This document shows positions 10,555 through 20,495 of a stretch of DNA of 64,000 nt, piece after piece (the first letter of the stretch is position 1; every line of letters begins with the position of its first letter). The position numbers and the translations under genes were made by a program. This stretch comes from Trypanosoma brucei gambiense DAL972 (Eukaryota > Euglenozoa > Kinetoplastea > Trypanosomatida > Trypanosomatidae). Under the pieces are notes generated by a model that worked only from the letters and a program-made list of their open reading frames with translations, was not told the origin of the DNA and did no database searches. The DNA lies in contig NC_026741.1 in NCBI RefSeq assembly GCF_000210295.1, positions 992,001 through 1,056,000 of the forward strand. The letters run 5' to 3'.

Positions 10555-12321
10555 CTACTCCAGCGCCGGCAGTCGCACAAAAGTAGATCTTGCATTCGGT
10601 GGACTTGCTATGAGCAACCACAGCAGCATGATGGCAAGAAGGCCCAAGAGCACTGAGGAGGCGATTCCTGCAGCACGCAGGTCCTCATGCACCTGGAACT
10701 GAAGCTCGTCTACACACAGAGATTCATTGAAGGAAATGTACTGACAATCATCCACACACTTCACCATGCAGAATGGTGATAGGTGATCCCACTCCTCTTG
10801 TCGTACCAATTCATCAAGAAACTTCCGTGTCCAGTTCCATGGAGACGAGAACAACCGCTTCTGTAGTTCTTGCTTGCTCCTACCAGGAGGCCCTTGGTAG
10901 TTGGTAATAAGGATGTTCTTGTCGAAGTTCTCTAGAGCTGTCAAGTTTGTCCACGTCGAAACATTTGTACCACCAGGCACGTCATTGTAACCTGGGGGGA
11001 GGAAAACAGCAAAAAAGTCATCTGTGCCGAAAGCGATCTCAACATCCCTCATAATCCACGAATACAGAGCATGCATAAGTTTTACATCATCAATTGGGAA
11101 CGAGGAAGCGCGAAAGGCGGCAACAGCTGTGGGTCTCGGAGGTGAAGGGGGATCCGGATTGGGAGTAATCGGCGGCGGCGGCGGCGGTGGTGGTGGTGGT
11201 GGCGGTGGCGGCTGCACTGATGGTGATGGTGACGGCGATGCTGATGGGCTGGGAGAAGGCGATGGCGGCACCGAAGGCGTGGGAGGGGGCGTTGGTGGAG
11301 GCGTTGGTGTCGGTGTATAGCCTACATCACGAATGGCATACACGGCCGTTTCTGTTGTAGCATAATACTCTTTGTCATTCACCCTCAACAATGAGACAAT
11401 CCGATCATAGTCCCATTTCAACATTGACTGCGCACACCATTGGGATGCTGGAGATGGGCGTTCCACCTCTAGTGACATGATGTACCCCTCTCCATTGGGC
11501 TCACCGTAATAATATAGTTTGTCCTCTGCTTGAGTCAACATCAGAGCACTTTTGTAGTGCAGACACGTCACATCACCTATATCCTTACTTTTTCCAATAT
11601 CAGACTCCCCAGTTTTGCTCAAATTAACCGCTGCAATCCATGAGGTGTTTTTTACGACATACATCATGTTCTTTTCTTTGCTTATTTGCATCACACCAGG
11701 TTGGAAACCAGCGACTAGTGTAGTTACCACTGTGTTATTAGCATCCAGTGGCACATAAAGGATCTGCGAATTGCCTGTGTCGGAAATGAATAGATTCTGA
11801 GTCCCGTTCAATGTGAATGGGAGAATATCCTTCGGTTTGTTAAGGTCTTGTGGTCCATATCTGGTTACATTGCCCTCAGCATCTATTCGCCTAATACAGT
11901 TGTTATCCCTGTCTGCCACGTAAATATCATCGTTGACGCTTACAACTGAGGTGGGATTGTTGAATAGTGCATCTCCCTTGGGGCCGTCTTTATTACCACG
12001 TTGCGTCAGACTGCCTGCAATTGTATATATGCCAGTTTTGTTTACGAATCGCACGGTGGACCCACCACCTTCGATATCACATAAAAGTAAAGGAAAACGC
12101 TTCTTTTGGAAGAAACCACCAGACGCCTTGAAAAGTTTTCCCTTTGCACTTTCGCCATCCGCCTGCCCAACAGTACAAGTAGTACAACTGTTGAAGAGGT
12201 TCACAATCACCTTGGTGCCCACGGTTTGGTCTCCTATAACGGGACTCACAAAACCCAGCAGCAGCAACAACGCTGCCACGAGTGCGGCCAATGCTTCCCG
12301 TGATTCAGTCCTGCCACCCAT
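10555..12321 (-). CDS. FLA1/FLA2: Flagellum attachment glycoprotein, FLA1/FLA2 type with long proline-rich linker
   Basis: 588 residues from an ATG. A signal peptide (about 10-30) is followed by an NHL-type propeller region (about 95-330) with IYVADRDNN and LFISDTGNSQ phrases. Then come a proline-rich linker (about 335-397) containing PSPS repeats and a run of 14 prolines, a second ectodomain with W/N-rich NVSTWTNLT, a membrane segment (about 551-572) and a short tail. This is the architecture of T. brucei FLA1/FLA2, homologues of T. cruzi GP72, which hold the flagellum to the cell body and are needed for cytokinesis. FLA1 and FLA2 are near-identical, so I cannot say which locus this is; by position in the array FLA2 is likelier. 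The proline linker is far longer than in the copy at 21044. Confidence 0.9.
   Translation of the reverse strand: MGGRTESREALAALVAALLLLLGFVSPVIGDQTVGTKVIVNLFNSCTTCTVGQADGESAKGKLFKASGGFFQKKRFPLLLCDIEGGGSTVRFVNKTGIYTIAGSLTQRGNKDGPKGDALFNNPTSVVSVNDDIYVADRDNNCIRRIDAEGNVTRYGPQDLNKPKDILPFTLNGTQNLFISDTGNSQILYVPLDANNTVVTTLVAGFQPGVMQISKEKNMMYVVKNTSWIAAVNLSKTGESDIGKSKDIGDVTCLHYKSALMLTQAEDKLYYYGEPNGEGYIMSLEVERPSPASQWCAQSMLKWDYDRIVSLLRVNDKEYYATTETAVYAIRDVGYTPTPTPPPTPPPTPSVPPSPSPSPSASPSPSPSVQPPPPPPPPPPPPPPITPNPDPPSPPRPTAVAAFRASSFPIDDVKLMHALYSWIMRDVEIAFGTDDFFAVFLPPGYNDVPGGTNVSTWTNLTALENFDKNILITNYQGPPGRSKQELQKRLFSSPWNWTRKFLDELVRQEEWDHLSPFCMVKCVDDCQYISFNESLCVDELQFQVHEDLRAAGIASSVLLGLLAIMLLWLLIASPPNARSTFVRLPALE
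11180..11290. repeat. GGC/GGT-type repeat encoding polyproline
   Basis: A run of GGC and GGT triplets on the plus strand, continuing as imperfect GATGGC repeats, encodes the polyproline and proline-serine linker of the FLA gene. Such tracts are prone to slippage, so length may vary between strains. Confidence 0.8.
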
Positions 12322-12663
12322 TCCTGTTGCTCCACACTGTGATTCTATCAGTCAGTCGCTATATGTATATACCCTACGGATCGACCGTTGGGAAACAAAC
12401 CTCAACCACAAAAGCGACCTATTAGCTCTGCTCAGTGAGCTCACAACTCCCTTTAGTTGTCTTGTGATGATATTATTATTCACACATCAGAACAAAGAAT
12501 ACAAAGGAAGCCAAAAGAGGAGAAAGGAATCCGACACGTGAGAGAGAACAACAGTGGATGCAGACAGACGAAAGAAAAACACAAATGCATTGAAGCCACG
12601 CATATAGGGTTGGGGAAACATATTCAGAGTTTGAAAGCCACGCTTCACTCCTTCGTATTTTGA

Positions 12664-13392
12664 CTAAGGCAACGCAGACCCGCCACCCGCCGGTCCCTTA
12701 CCAATGTGGAGGAAATTGCAGTACTTCCCACGCCTGCAGCCCTCCCGAGTGAGGAAGAAAGTACATACCCTGCCATATGTTGCATTTCCCACGTGGCGCT
12801 CATTTCGACGGATCTGTGAGAGGCGGTAATCCTCAGAAGAGGATGCTGCACTGGTTGGGAGCAGTGGGGAACCTGCAGGGGATGGCAGTGGTGTAGCCAT
12901 GTTCTGTTGATGAGCAGAGTTTCGACCACCCGCCACAACCCCTATTCCCTGTGACGGAGGGGCATGTGGTAGTGATGAGGATGCGGTACCCCCCGCACAT
13001 CCGTAAGGCGGTGTGGTGCCAGTAGCGCTGTTGTGTGGTAGGGGGCACTCCCTCATACGTCCTTCGGCATTAGCGTCCCGCGGACGACCTGAGGCTACTT
13101 GGAGTTCTATAGAGAAGGGGTCGGGGCAGTTAACGCCACAGTGTCCGTTTATGGCTGAATAGAATTCCATAAGTGCCTGATGCGCTACGTGTGTCGGTGG
13201 CCGCAGCGAGAGGACGTTAGGTGTAGCAACGGACAACACTTTCTCCGATGATAGCGGTTGGTACGGCGAGTTCTGAATTTTGCGCACGAGGCACACTGCC
13301 GATGGAGCTGCATGCTCCACAATGTAGTTCACCATCGCTCTAGTTGTGAGTTGCTGGGTAGTTGACGTTGCTTCCGCAGACGAGATAGCCAT
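12664..13392 (-). CDS. CCCH zinc-finger protein, copy 1
   Basis: 242 residues from an ATG. A single C-x8-C-x5-C-x3-H finger near the C-terminus (about 209-229, with core REGCRRGKYCNFLH) is the canonical RNA-binding CCCH spacing. The N-terminal part has an ordered segment (about 1-85), and the middle is proline, serine and glycine rich. Kinetoplastids use many single-finger CCCH proteins to control mRNA stability and translation, so an RNA-binding role is likely; the targets are unknown. It sits immediately upstream of FLA in both units. The copy at 23027-23755 encodes an identical protein, implying recent duplication or gene conversion. Confidence 0.88.
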   Translation of the reverse strand: MAISSAEATSTTQQLTTRAMVNYIVEHAAPSAVCLVRKIQNSPYQPLSSEKVLSVATPNVLSLRPPTHVAHQALMEFYSAINGHCGVNCPDPFSIELQVASGRPRDANAEGRMRECPLPHNSATGTTPPYGCAGGTASSSLPHAPPSQGIGVVAGGRNSAHQQNMATPLPSPAGSPLLPTSAASSSEDYRLSQIRRNERHVGNATYGRVCTFFLTREGCRRGKYCNFLHIGKGPAGGGSALP

Positions 13393-13626
13393 TCAACTAC
13401 ACGCGTATATACCCCCCACCCGTGCGGTTTTACAATGTTTCCGGGAGAAGAAATGAGGCTACCTTACCTTGGGATATTCACCCACACAAACGGAAATTAT
13501 CAACGATCCTACCTGCTTCGGTGTGGTTCTTCACATGCATCTGAACAAACCAACAATCAGTAGCAGCACAGCAACAATGTACAACAAGTATACAATCACA
13601 CCATTTCACTTACATAGATTCTCCTT

Positions 13627-14325
13627 TTAGTCTTCCTCATCCTCTTTCCCTTCGTAACATACCTCACTTTCCTCCACTTCCTCATCGCTACTTTCCAATT
13701 CAACACCCGAAAAACATTGCCGCCGCAGATTCAAAACCCCACGCGAGTAGTACGTTGCCATTCTTTCCACAGGAAGACTTAGGAAGTCCTGCACGCATGA
13801 CGCTCTGTGCTCTTGCATGAATGCTATCACGGCCCACAATTCAGCCATAGCCCAGATGTCACTACGGAGGGGACTCTTCTTTTCTGCTTCACCATCCTTT
13901 GCAGCGATCGCCACGTGGTCAGTCTTGCTATTATTGTTAGCATGTGACATAGCCCCAGCAAGACACATGTGCTCACCAACGAACTTCACTAGCCTATAGT
14001 TATGATTGGGATGCACCGTAACGTTTCCAGTGTTGGGACATGGTAGCAATAGGATAGGGGTCTCCTCATCCGTTATGTCCTGCAGCAACACACCCGCTTG
14101 TCCAAGTAGTTGCCGAAGGTTCAGGGACGGTGCGGCAGAGGACACCTGAGTTACCCTCCCATTAATGCGGATAACAAAGTGCGCCTCCTCATCGGTTCCA
14201 CACTCCTTAGATCGGCCGCGCTTGCGAGTTCCCTTAACCACTTCTTGACCCGCCAATCGTGTCATGACCTCTACCAATACCTTTAGTGATTGATCAACGG
14301 GGGAGAAAATCTTAGATAAGCACAT
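13627..14325 (-). CDS. Kinetoplastid hypothetical protein with acidic tail, copy 1
   Basis: 232 residues from the ATG at 14325. The open frame reaches five codons further to a TTG, but copies stop matching just upstream of the ATG, which supports this start. The protein has a basic patch (TRKRGRSK), a folded-looking region (about 47-120) and a strongly acidic last 25 residues. I do not recognise a family. Compared with the copy at 23990, residues 1-119 and the acidic tail are almost identical while about 120-207 are strongly diverged. The matching helix pattern (for example DFL, then P.E....Y) shows those parts are homologous, not unrelated. Confidence 0.75.
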   Translation of the reverse strand: MCLSKIFSPVDQSLKVLVEVMTRLAGQEVVKGTRKRGRSKECGTDEEAHFVIRINGRVTQVSSAAPSLNLRQLLGQAGVLLQDITDEETPILLLPCPNTGNVTVHPNHNYRLVKFVGEHMCLAGAMSHANNNSKTDHVAIAAKDGEAEKKSPLRSDIWAMAELWAVIAFMQEHRASCVQDFLSLPVERMATYYSRGVLNLRRQCFSGVELESSDEEVEESEVCYEGKEDEED

Positions 14326-14718
14326 ATGGATGGCGCGCAACTGAAGTTGGGATGGCGGCTCGACTGATGCAACGTGACGACCAATTTTATCCTAGTCAGA
14401 GTGACGTGGTGCAGGTATGGTGAGGCCACTGCAGTCGGAACGCTGAGTGTTCAGCACTAAAAACATTTCACGGGAGGATCCCTAAACTGACACAGCAACT
14501 GTTCATATGTCCACTACACGATGAACCAGGGATACCATCGCGGAGGTGTAATTTAATCCACAGACACTGCGGGAGGTATTGCTGGGGTTAGATCTCGAAT
14601 AGTGCTACAGGCACTCAACAATTGCCGGACACAAAAGACTAATGGACACACACACCGCTTTCTTTGCCTAAAGCGCAGCCCTGGAAAGTCACAAATAAGG
14701 AATGACAGGTACCGTGAG
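14326..14718. other. Spacer between EndoG-like and acidic-tail genes
   Basis: About 390 bases with no gene-like frame and no RNA gene seen. Block B identity ends at its left edge. Confidence 0.55.
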
Positions 14719-16239
14719 TTAACCGGTGTCGTTGGTCGACACAGCCATTAGTTCCCTCAGGCGCTCTCTATATTCCTGTGCTACAACCCCATCCAGAGCA
14801 ACTGTTATTCCGGCTGTGTTGCCACACTTCTGCTGCTGTTCTGCAAGCAGGATGCTATAAACACGCTGCAATTCAGGAAGAGAACCCGCCGCCCGTAGAC
14901 GCGCCACGTCTCGGTACGAGCGAAACATTCCTGTGGTACGTGCTTCACACACCACGCGTCTGCAAATATTTGGCAGAGCATCCAGTTCCCGCCCCCAGAA
15001 CCGCGCGTCTGACCCAGCAGCGGCCACATTCCGAAAGAACTCCAAACCCGTCAGTCGCTCGATTTCTACCACAGGCACCTGGTAAGCTGTGAGAGGCCGC
15101 TCCACGGCAATCGGTTCGTTCGGCATTAGGAAGGCAGCAGCTTCATGTGCCCCGTCCGCTCGCTCACCTAATATAACTTTGAAAAGGTGTGTGGGGACCG
15201 CAACGTCTCGCTTGCCCACAAGCTCATAGCAGACAATCTTCCGCAAGTGCACTGCTGCCTTGTCATTTCCACAGTGGCAGTGTTCTCCAGAAGCCAACAC
15301 TCCGCTACTCACAGGTTTTACTGGAGACGGACATTGCGATGGTTCCGCCCACCGCCACGTGCGCACATCACCATCCACGAGCCGCGGGTGGAAGACAGGT
15401 CCCGTCACTACCCACAATCCCCTCTCATAATACCGCCGCAACTTCCGTGTGAGGTTTTCCAACCGCAGCCAGTCGACAGCATTCATTGTCATGTCCTGTG
15501 GTACAGTGTTCGCATTCATGTTAAAGGTCTGAGCCAACTCAACAGTAGAGCTCTTGTGAAACTGTGCGGCAGCAAGGTGACCTCGGCTGAGGCCTCGTGA
15601 GTGCTGTCCCCTGCCACCCCCAATATAGTCACCGGGCTGCACGCGGAACAACTGAGGCACCGTCATGTCCGCAAAGAACCTCATTCCATCTCGCTGGGCT
15701 TCCGCTGCGGAAGCGTTTACTAAGTCGTTATCGGCGGTGACCACTGAATCAGCAGCAGTGGTCGTGCCGGGGATGTACTCCAACACCCAATTAGGGATAC
15801 GACGCTCATAATTCAGACTGGAAACAAAGCCTTTGTAGTAGCGCAGGTGATCGTTGGACGGAAGTCCCTTGCTTGTAAGTCTTAGCACGAAAGGAGTAGT
15901 TTCCCCACCATCTTCGTTACACCTCTCCTTGGGGTATGCGGGCTGTGGGCATTGCACGTGTAACACCTCTGGACTTGTGCGCTCAGTCATCTGTTGATAC
16001 GGAACAGGCGATGGATGGCATTTGTCCACACCAAACCAACCACCACGCTCCACAACCATTCCTATCGCGCCTCCCGCCAACGCCGTACCAAGGAAGGCAA
16101 AGGCACGTCCCACGGAGGAAGCAGAAACCGCCATCGTATGCTTCTTCCTGCAGTTGATGCCACAAAGTGTAATAGAAGGAGTAAGTGGGATGACAGTGCA
16201 CGTATCAGTGGGCATGAGCCGTACGGTGATGCGATGCAT
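14719..16239 (-). CDS. EndoG-type DNA/RNA non-specific endonuclease with SRGH active-site motif
   Basis: 506 residues from the ATG at 16239. A second ATG at codon 36 (16134) starts a more typical mitochondrial leader (MAVSASSVGRAFAFLG) and may be the true start. The catalytic domain shows YKGFVSSLNYERRIPNWVLE, then LSRGHLAAAQ (about 217-226), QTFNMNANTVPQ, NAVDWLRLEN with the expected Asn and Glu, and WVVTGPVF. These match the beta-beta-alpha-metal fold of EndoG/NUC1. The usual DRGH is SRGH here, with the general-base His kept. Family members are mitochondrial nucleases that can degrade nuclear DNA when released. It is about 200 residues longer than human EndoG, with insertions after the TM-like leader and in the C-terminal half. 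It lies between the acidic-tail gene and FLA1BP. Confidence 0.88.
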   Translation of the reverse strand: MHRITVRLMPTDTCTVIPLTPSITLCGINCRKKHTMAVSASSVGRAFAFLGTALAGGAIGMVVERGGWFGVDKCHPSPVPYQQMTERTSPEVLHVQCPQPAYPKERCNEDGGETTPFVLRLTSKGLPSNDHLRYYKGFVSSLNYERRIPNWVLEYIPGTTTAADSVVTADNDLVNASAAEAQRDGMRFFADMTVPQLFRVQPGDYIGGGRGQHSRGLSRGHLAAAQFHKSSTVELAQTFNMNANTVPQDMTMNAVDWLRLENLTRKLRRYYERGLWVVTGPVFHPRLVDGDVRTWRWAEPSQCPSPVKPVSSGVLASGEHCHCGNDKAAVHLRKIVCYELVGKRDVAVPTHLFKVILGERADGAHEAAAFLMPNEPIAVERPLTAYQVPVVEIERLTGLEFFRNVAAAGSDARFWGRELDALPNICRRVVCEARTTGMFRSYRDVARLRAAGSLPELQRVYSILLAEQQQKCGNTAGITVALDGVVAQEYRERLRELMAVSTNDTG

Positions 16240-17304
16240 TTTACGTATCGCTATGAGGTCCTTCCGTCCACATGACGAATACAGTTACAAATGATCTTGC
16301 ACTACAGCGGGCGGTATTAACGATAAGGTTACATCAGCTTCAGCACACTTTGCTTCTGTTTTTTAACCCTAGACTTATCTAATCCCTGCCGCCCATGCAG
16401 TTGCATAATTAAATAGAAGATAATAAGGGAGAATGAAAATGAATGAAGATGGGAAAATACGGTGAAGGAACACAAAGGGCACTATAGCAGTATAGGAGCA
16501 CGCCACAAGAAGATGTGCTCGGACAAGCGGATGGATCACCAACAAGATAGGGGACCTTCGGAGGGTTTCACAGTTGGAGTCAGCATGGACTCACCTCAAA
16601 GGAAGACAAATAAGGGAAAAGAATAGAAAAAAAAAAATTACGTTCCCCTGTGGCACAACGACGGCAAACGTCGGGGTACCTGAAGCTGTACAGGCGTGCT
16701 CGCTGTAGCGACCGCGCAGTCTTGTATTGTGCACTGCTTCACTGTAACATGATAGTTCGTACCCCAATATATGTTGCCTACAACCTTGTCCCCTACACAC
16801 TCAGATGACACCGCATCAGTGGCATGCGGAACCGTGGTGGTAGGAGGCGGCAACCCAGAAACCTCCAGCAGGTGAAAATATAATTTTGATGGAGAGATCT
16901 CTAGATAGAGCCGGCGTCTATGTATAAACATGCCGGCTGCACTGAGGCCGGCGTTGGGTAACCCCAGAGCCGATGCCAACAACAACAAGAAAAAGAAATA
17001 ACGACCGATCAATAACGATAAGAATGATAATGGTGGAAATACATGTACATGTACGGGAGCACATGAATAACCAGTGAATAGCGAAAATAGCGATCAGTTG
17101 AGTTACTGAGACCTTTCCACCCTGCTCTCACTCAGTTACTGCAAGCACGTGTTGCATGGGAGTGGAAGGACAGTAAGACATTGCGCATGTTTGTGTGATA
17201 GTCTAGGAAATTCACTGCTCGACCCTTTCTTTGTTGCCGTAGGCAGATGCGTAATCTTGCTCATCCTCATCCAGTGTACTCACGAATTTCGGACGAGCGG
17301 GTGC
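16049..17304. repeat. Array block A, copy 2
   Basis: Second copy of the EndoG 5' end to FLA1BP 3' end block, matching 6465-7720 base for base apart from rare substitutions. It includes the spacer 16240-17211, which carries no ATG-started gene that I can support. Confidence 0.85.
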
Positions 17305-19014
17305 GACTACGGCGGCAAGGCGTCTGCGTTTCGATGTGAACACGACAGCTAACACGATGAGGACGGCTACGATAAGTGCACACACTACCGCGATTATGAT
17401 TAGGCACACGCGACCGCACTTTGGCGCCTTCTCTGTGGTGGGTCTGACGGTATCGTTGTTCAGGTGGTCGTTCAAGTCTTGCCAGTCAATCTCACCGACG
17501 CATTCCGACACATCGAACGTATAGTTTCCAGGAATGAATACTTCGTACAGACTCATCTCAACGTAGGGTGGCTGGTAAAAAAGCGATACCGTGCGGTTCG
17601 TTATCGTGGACTGGCATACTCCAGTTACATTGCTATCAAGTGCCGTGGCAATGGTGGTTCGGCTATAGTCACCAACCTCTTCCCTACGTGCCATGCTTCT
17701 CCCGGTGCTACGTTCTTCACATTTCTTTATTTGATTCATCACCTCGTCGTGTATGTACCAGCGTACTTCCTGTTCCTCATCCGGAGTCAGTGATGAGAAG
17801 TTGAACGGGGGATTGGAGAAGGTTACATCGACGTGAGTGTCCGAGCTCCGCAAGTATTTGATGAATGAGTGGGCAGTCTCAGTGAGGTTTGCATCTGACA
17901 GCAAGTCGTGGGTCACGGTGTTGTTGAACGAGGCTGGCATCAGTAGCTTCACTGTTGTGATATTTCCAGCGTCACTGCTCTCAGCCTTAAGGGGCATGTC
18001 CGCGTAGATGAGCGTAAAATTGAGTACCTCGCCCGCCTCCTTTGCGAGCTTCCGACGGAGAGCATCAAGACTCAGGCGATTGCAATATGGGACCATTGTG
18101 CTGTCCATGTACACCTGTTCGTCAGTAAGGTTGTAGTACTCATCCGCAGCCTCCTTTGTGTGTTCATAGTTACTCTTGTGCAAGGCCTGTTCGGTTTTCT
18201 CGTCATCAAAGTCCGGCTGTTGCACACCGGCGGTGAAATTCGTTAGCCATGTTGTGGAGTCCACATGTACGGAAGAAGAGGCAACAATACTTTCGGTGGT
18301 GCCGAGCGCAGTGTTGATGTCCTCAGTGAGGTTCCCCACAATCCACTCCATGATGTCTTTATCAGGGTATCCAACTGGCAACGGGCGCCCGGGGAAGACA
18401 CCCTGCACGTACACTGGTGGAAGTGTCACAGAACGCAGGACACTTTTCTTTTCCGATGTAACATACATTTCGTACTCCGTCACCACGAGCAATCGGGTTA
18501 TCTCACAAAGAAGCGTGTCATCTCCCTCAGTATTGGGAAGACACGAGTTCGTGCTTCCTCCGGCGAATCGTTTCGTCGTAAGTTTATTACCATCGGTCGA
18601 AACGCGGTGTAACTCATTTTGTGTTGCCGCGAGTAGATCACCAGACCGTGTGCTGGTAATGTCCACATATTCACCATCCACCTCTGCGATCTTGTGGCCC
18701 TGCAGGTCGAACCAGCAGATGGTGCCCTGCTTCGCGGGGCCGCGAGCAACAACAAAGATGCCCTGCTGCGTGGCGGCGATGCCGATGGGACCATAGATAC
18801 TGCATTTTGCACTCAGAGCCACGTGGCTGTGACATGCGATTGGGTCACCGTCGCTTCCCACTTCACACGTCCATACAGTATTTGTGTTTTGCTCTGTCAG
18901 ATACAGGTGGTTCCCGTACAGAGCTACGCCTGTCAGCGAGCCATTGCGGACTACGTCATGAGAGAAAACACCGCTGTCCCTGAAATACTTCACCTCGCCG
19001 ATACTCTCAACAAA
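17212..19014 (-). CDS. FLA1BP: FLA1-binding protein, second copy, 5' part lost in assembly gap
   Basis: The last 600 or so codons of a protein essentially identical to the FLA1BP at 7628, including the membrane segment and acidic tail. Upstream sequence disappears into 100 N at 19015. Just before the gap there are a few substitutions against copy 1 (for example M to I and K to R around SIGEVKYFRDSG), so this is not merely a duplicated read of copy 1. The missing part is about 150 N-terminal residues. Whether the gene is intact cannot be told. Confidence 0.85.
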   Translation of the reverse strand, partial: FVESIGEVKYFRDSGVFSHDVVRNGSLTGVALYGNHLYLTEQNTNTVWTCEVGSDGDPIACHSHVALSAKCSIYGPIGIAATQQGIFVVARGPAKQGTICWFDLQGHKIAEVDGEYVDITSTRSGDLLAATQNELHRVSTDGNKLTTKRFAGGSTNSCLPNTEGDDTLLCEITRLLVVTEYEMYVTSEKKSVLRSVTLPPVYVQGVFPGRPLPVGYPDKDIMEWIVGNLTEDINTALGTTESIVASSSVHVDSTTWLTNFTAGVQQPDFDDEKTEQALHKSNYEHTKEAADEYYNLTDEQVYMDSTMVPYCNRLSLDALRRKLAKEAGEVLNFTLIYADMPLKAESSDAGNITTVKLLMPASFNNTVTHDLLSDANLTETAHSFIKYLRSSDTHVDVTFSNPPFNFSSLTPDEEQEVRWYIHDEVMNQIKKCEERSTGRSMARREEVGDYSRTTIATALDSNVTGVCQSTITNRTVSLFYQPPYVEMSLYEVFIPGNYTFDVSECVGEIDWQDLNDHLNNDTVRPTTEKAPKCGRVCLIIIAVVCALIVAVLIVLAVVFTSKRRRLAAVVAPARPKFVSTLDEDEQDYASAYGNKERVEQ

Positions 19015-19114
19015 NNNNNNNNNNNNNNNNNNNNNNNNNNNNNNNNNNNNNNNNNNNNNNNNNNNNNNNNNNNNNNNNNNNNNNNNNNNNNNNNNNNNNN
19101 NNNNNNNNNNNNNN
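19015..19114. other. Assembly gap (100 N) inside the FLA array
   Basis: Exactly 100 N, a placeholder length. To its left is the interior of FLA1BP; to its right is the 5' part of the EndoG-like gene. In the complete unit these points are separated by the FLA1BP start, FLA, the zinc-finger gene, the acidic-tail gene and most of EndoG, about 6.5 kb. Confidence 0.95.
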
Positions 19115-19430
19115 TCTCCTTGGGGTATGCGGGCTGTGGGCATTGCACGTGTAACACCTCTGGACTTGTGCGCTCAGTCATCTGTTGATACGGAACAGGC
19201 GATGGATGGCATTTGTCCACACCAAACCAACCACCACGCTCCACAACCATTCCTATCGCGCCTCCCGCCAACGCCGTACCAAGGAAGGCAAAGGCACGTC
19301 CCACGGAGGAAGCAGAAACCGCCATCGTATGCTTCTTCCTGCAGTTGATGCCACAAAGTGTAATAGAAGGAGTAAGTGGGATGACAGTGCACGTATCAGT
19401 GGGCATGAGCCGTACGGTGATGCGATGCAT
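19115..19430 (-). CDS. EndoG-like nuclease, 5' part only, running into gap
   Basis: 105 codons from the ATG at 19430, identical to the start of the gene at 16239, then lost in the N run. The catalytic domain is not visible. It could be a complete gene hidden by the gap or another truncated copy. Confidence 0.7.
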
Positions 19431-20402
19431 TTTACGTATCGCTATGAGGTCCTTCCGTCCACATGACGAATACAGTTACAAATGATCTTGCACTACAGCG
19501 GGCGGTATTAACGATAAGGTTACATCAGCTTCAGCACACTTTGCTTCTGTTTTTTAACCCTAGACTTATCTAATCCCTGCCGCCCATGCAGTTGCATAAT
19601 TAAATAGAAGATAATAAGGGAGAATGAAAATGAATGAAGATGGGAAAATACGGTGAAGGAACACAAAGGGCACTATAGCAGTATAGGAGCACGCCACAAG
19701 AAGATGTGCTCGGACAAGCGGATGGATCACCAACAAGATAGGGGACCTTCGGAGGGTTTCACAGTTGGAGTCAGCATGGACTCACCTCAAAGGAAGACAA
19801 ATAAGGGAAAAGAATAGAAAAAATAAAATTACGTTCCCCTGTGGCACAACGACGGCAAACGTCGGGGTACCTGAAGCTGTACAGGCGTGCTCGCTGTAGC
19901 GACCGCGCAGTCTTGTATTGTGCACTGCTTCACTGTAACATGATAGTTCGTACCCCAATATATGTTGCCTACAACCTTGTCCCCTACACACTCAGATGAC
20001 ACCGCATCAGTGGCATGCGGAACCGTGGTGGTAGGAGGCGGCAACCCAGAAACCTCCAGCAGGTGAAAATATAATTTTGATGGAGAGATCTCTAGATAGA
20101 GCCGGCGTCTATGTATAAACATGCCGGCTGCACTGAGGCCGGCGTTGGGTAACCCCAGAGCCGATGCCAACAACAACAAGAAAAAGAAATAACGACCGAT
20201 CAATAACGATAAGAATGATAATGGTGGAAATACATGTACATGTACGGGAGCACATGAATAACTAGTGAATAGCGAAAATAGCGATCAGTTGAGTTACTGA
20301 GACCTTTCCACCCTGCTCTCACTCAGTTACTGCAAGCACGTGTTGCATGGGAGTGGAAGGACAGTAAGACATTGCGCATGTTTGTGTGATAGTCTAGGAA
20401 AT

Positions 20403-20495
20403 TCACTGCTCGACCCTTTCTTTGTTGCCGTAGGCAGATGCGTAATCTTGCTCATCCTCATCCAGTGTACTCACGAATTTCGGACGAGCGGGTGC
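20403..20495 (-). pseudogene. FLA1BP 3' remnant (last 31 codons)
   Basis: The stop codon and about 30 codons of the FLA1BP cytoplasmic tail are identical to the full copies. The frame then meets unrelated sequence at 20496. The ectodomain and membrane segment are missing, so this is a junction scar, not a gene. Confidence 0.85.

Larger units (their letters stand above)
12185..14337. repeat. Array block B, copy 1 (FLA 5' end, zinc-finger gene, acidic-tail gene)
   Basis: Near-identical to about 22548-24697 (offset 10363, shifting to 10360 after a 3-base indel). Identity covers the FLA signal peptide and 5' UTR, the whole zinc-finger gene with its flanks and most of the acidic-tail gene. It is broken only by a diverged block at about 13710-13970. 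The spacer 12322-12663 lies inside it and holds no gene. Confidence 0.85.
19115..20495. repeat. Array block A, copy 3
   Basis: Matches 15924-17304 (offset 3191). It ends sharply at 20495, inside the FLA1BP coding sequence, where unique sequence begins. The spacer 19431-20402 within it is the same as in the other copies. Confidence 0.85.

Noticed and set aside
11024..11320. Plus-strand 98-codon frame with polyglycine
   Set aside because: Antisense shadow of the proline linker of the FLA gene.
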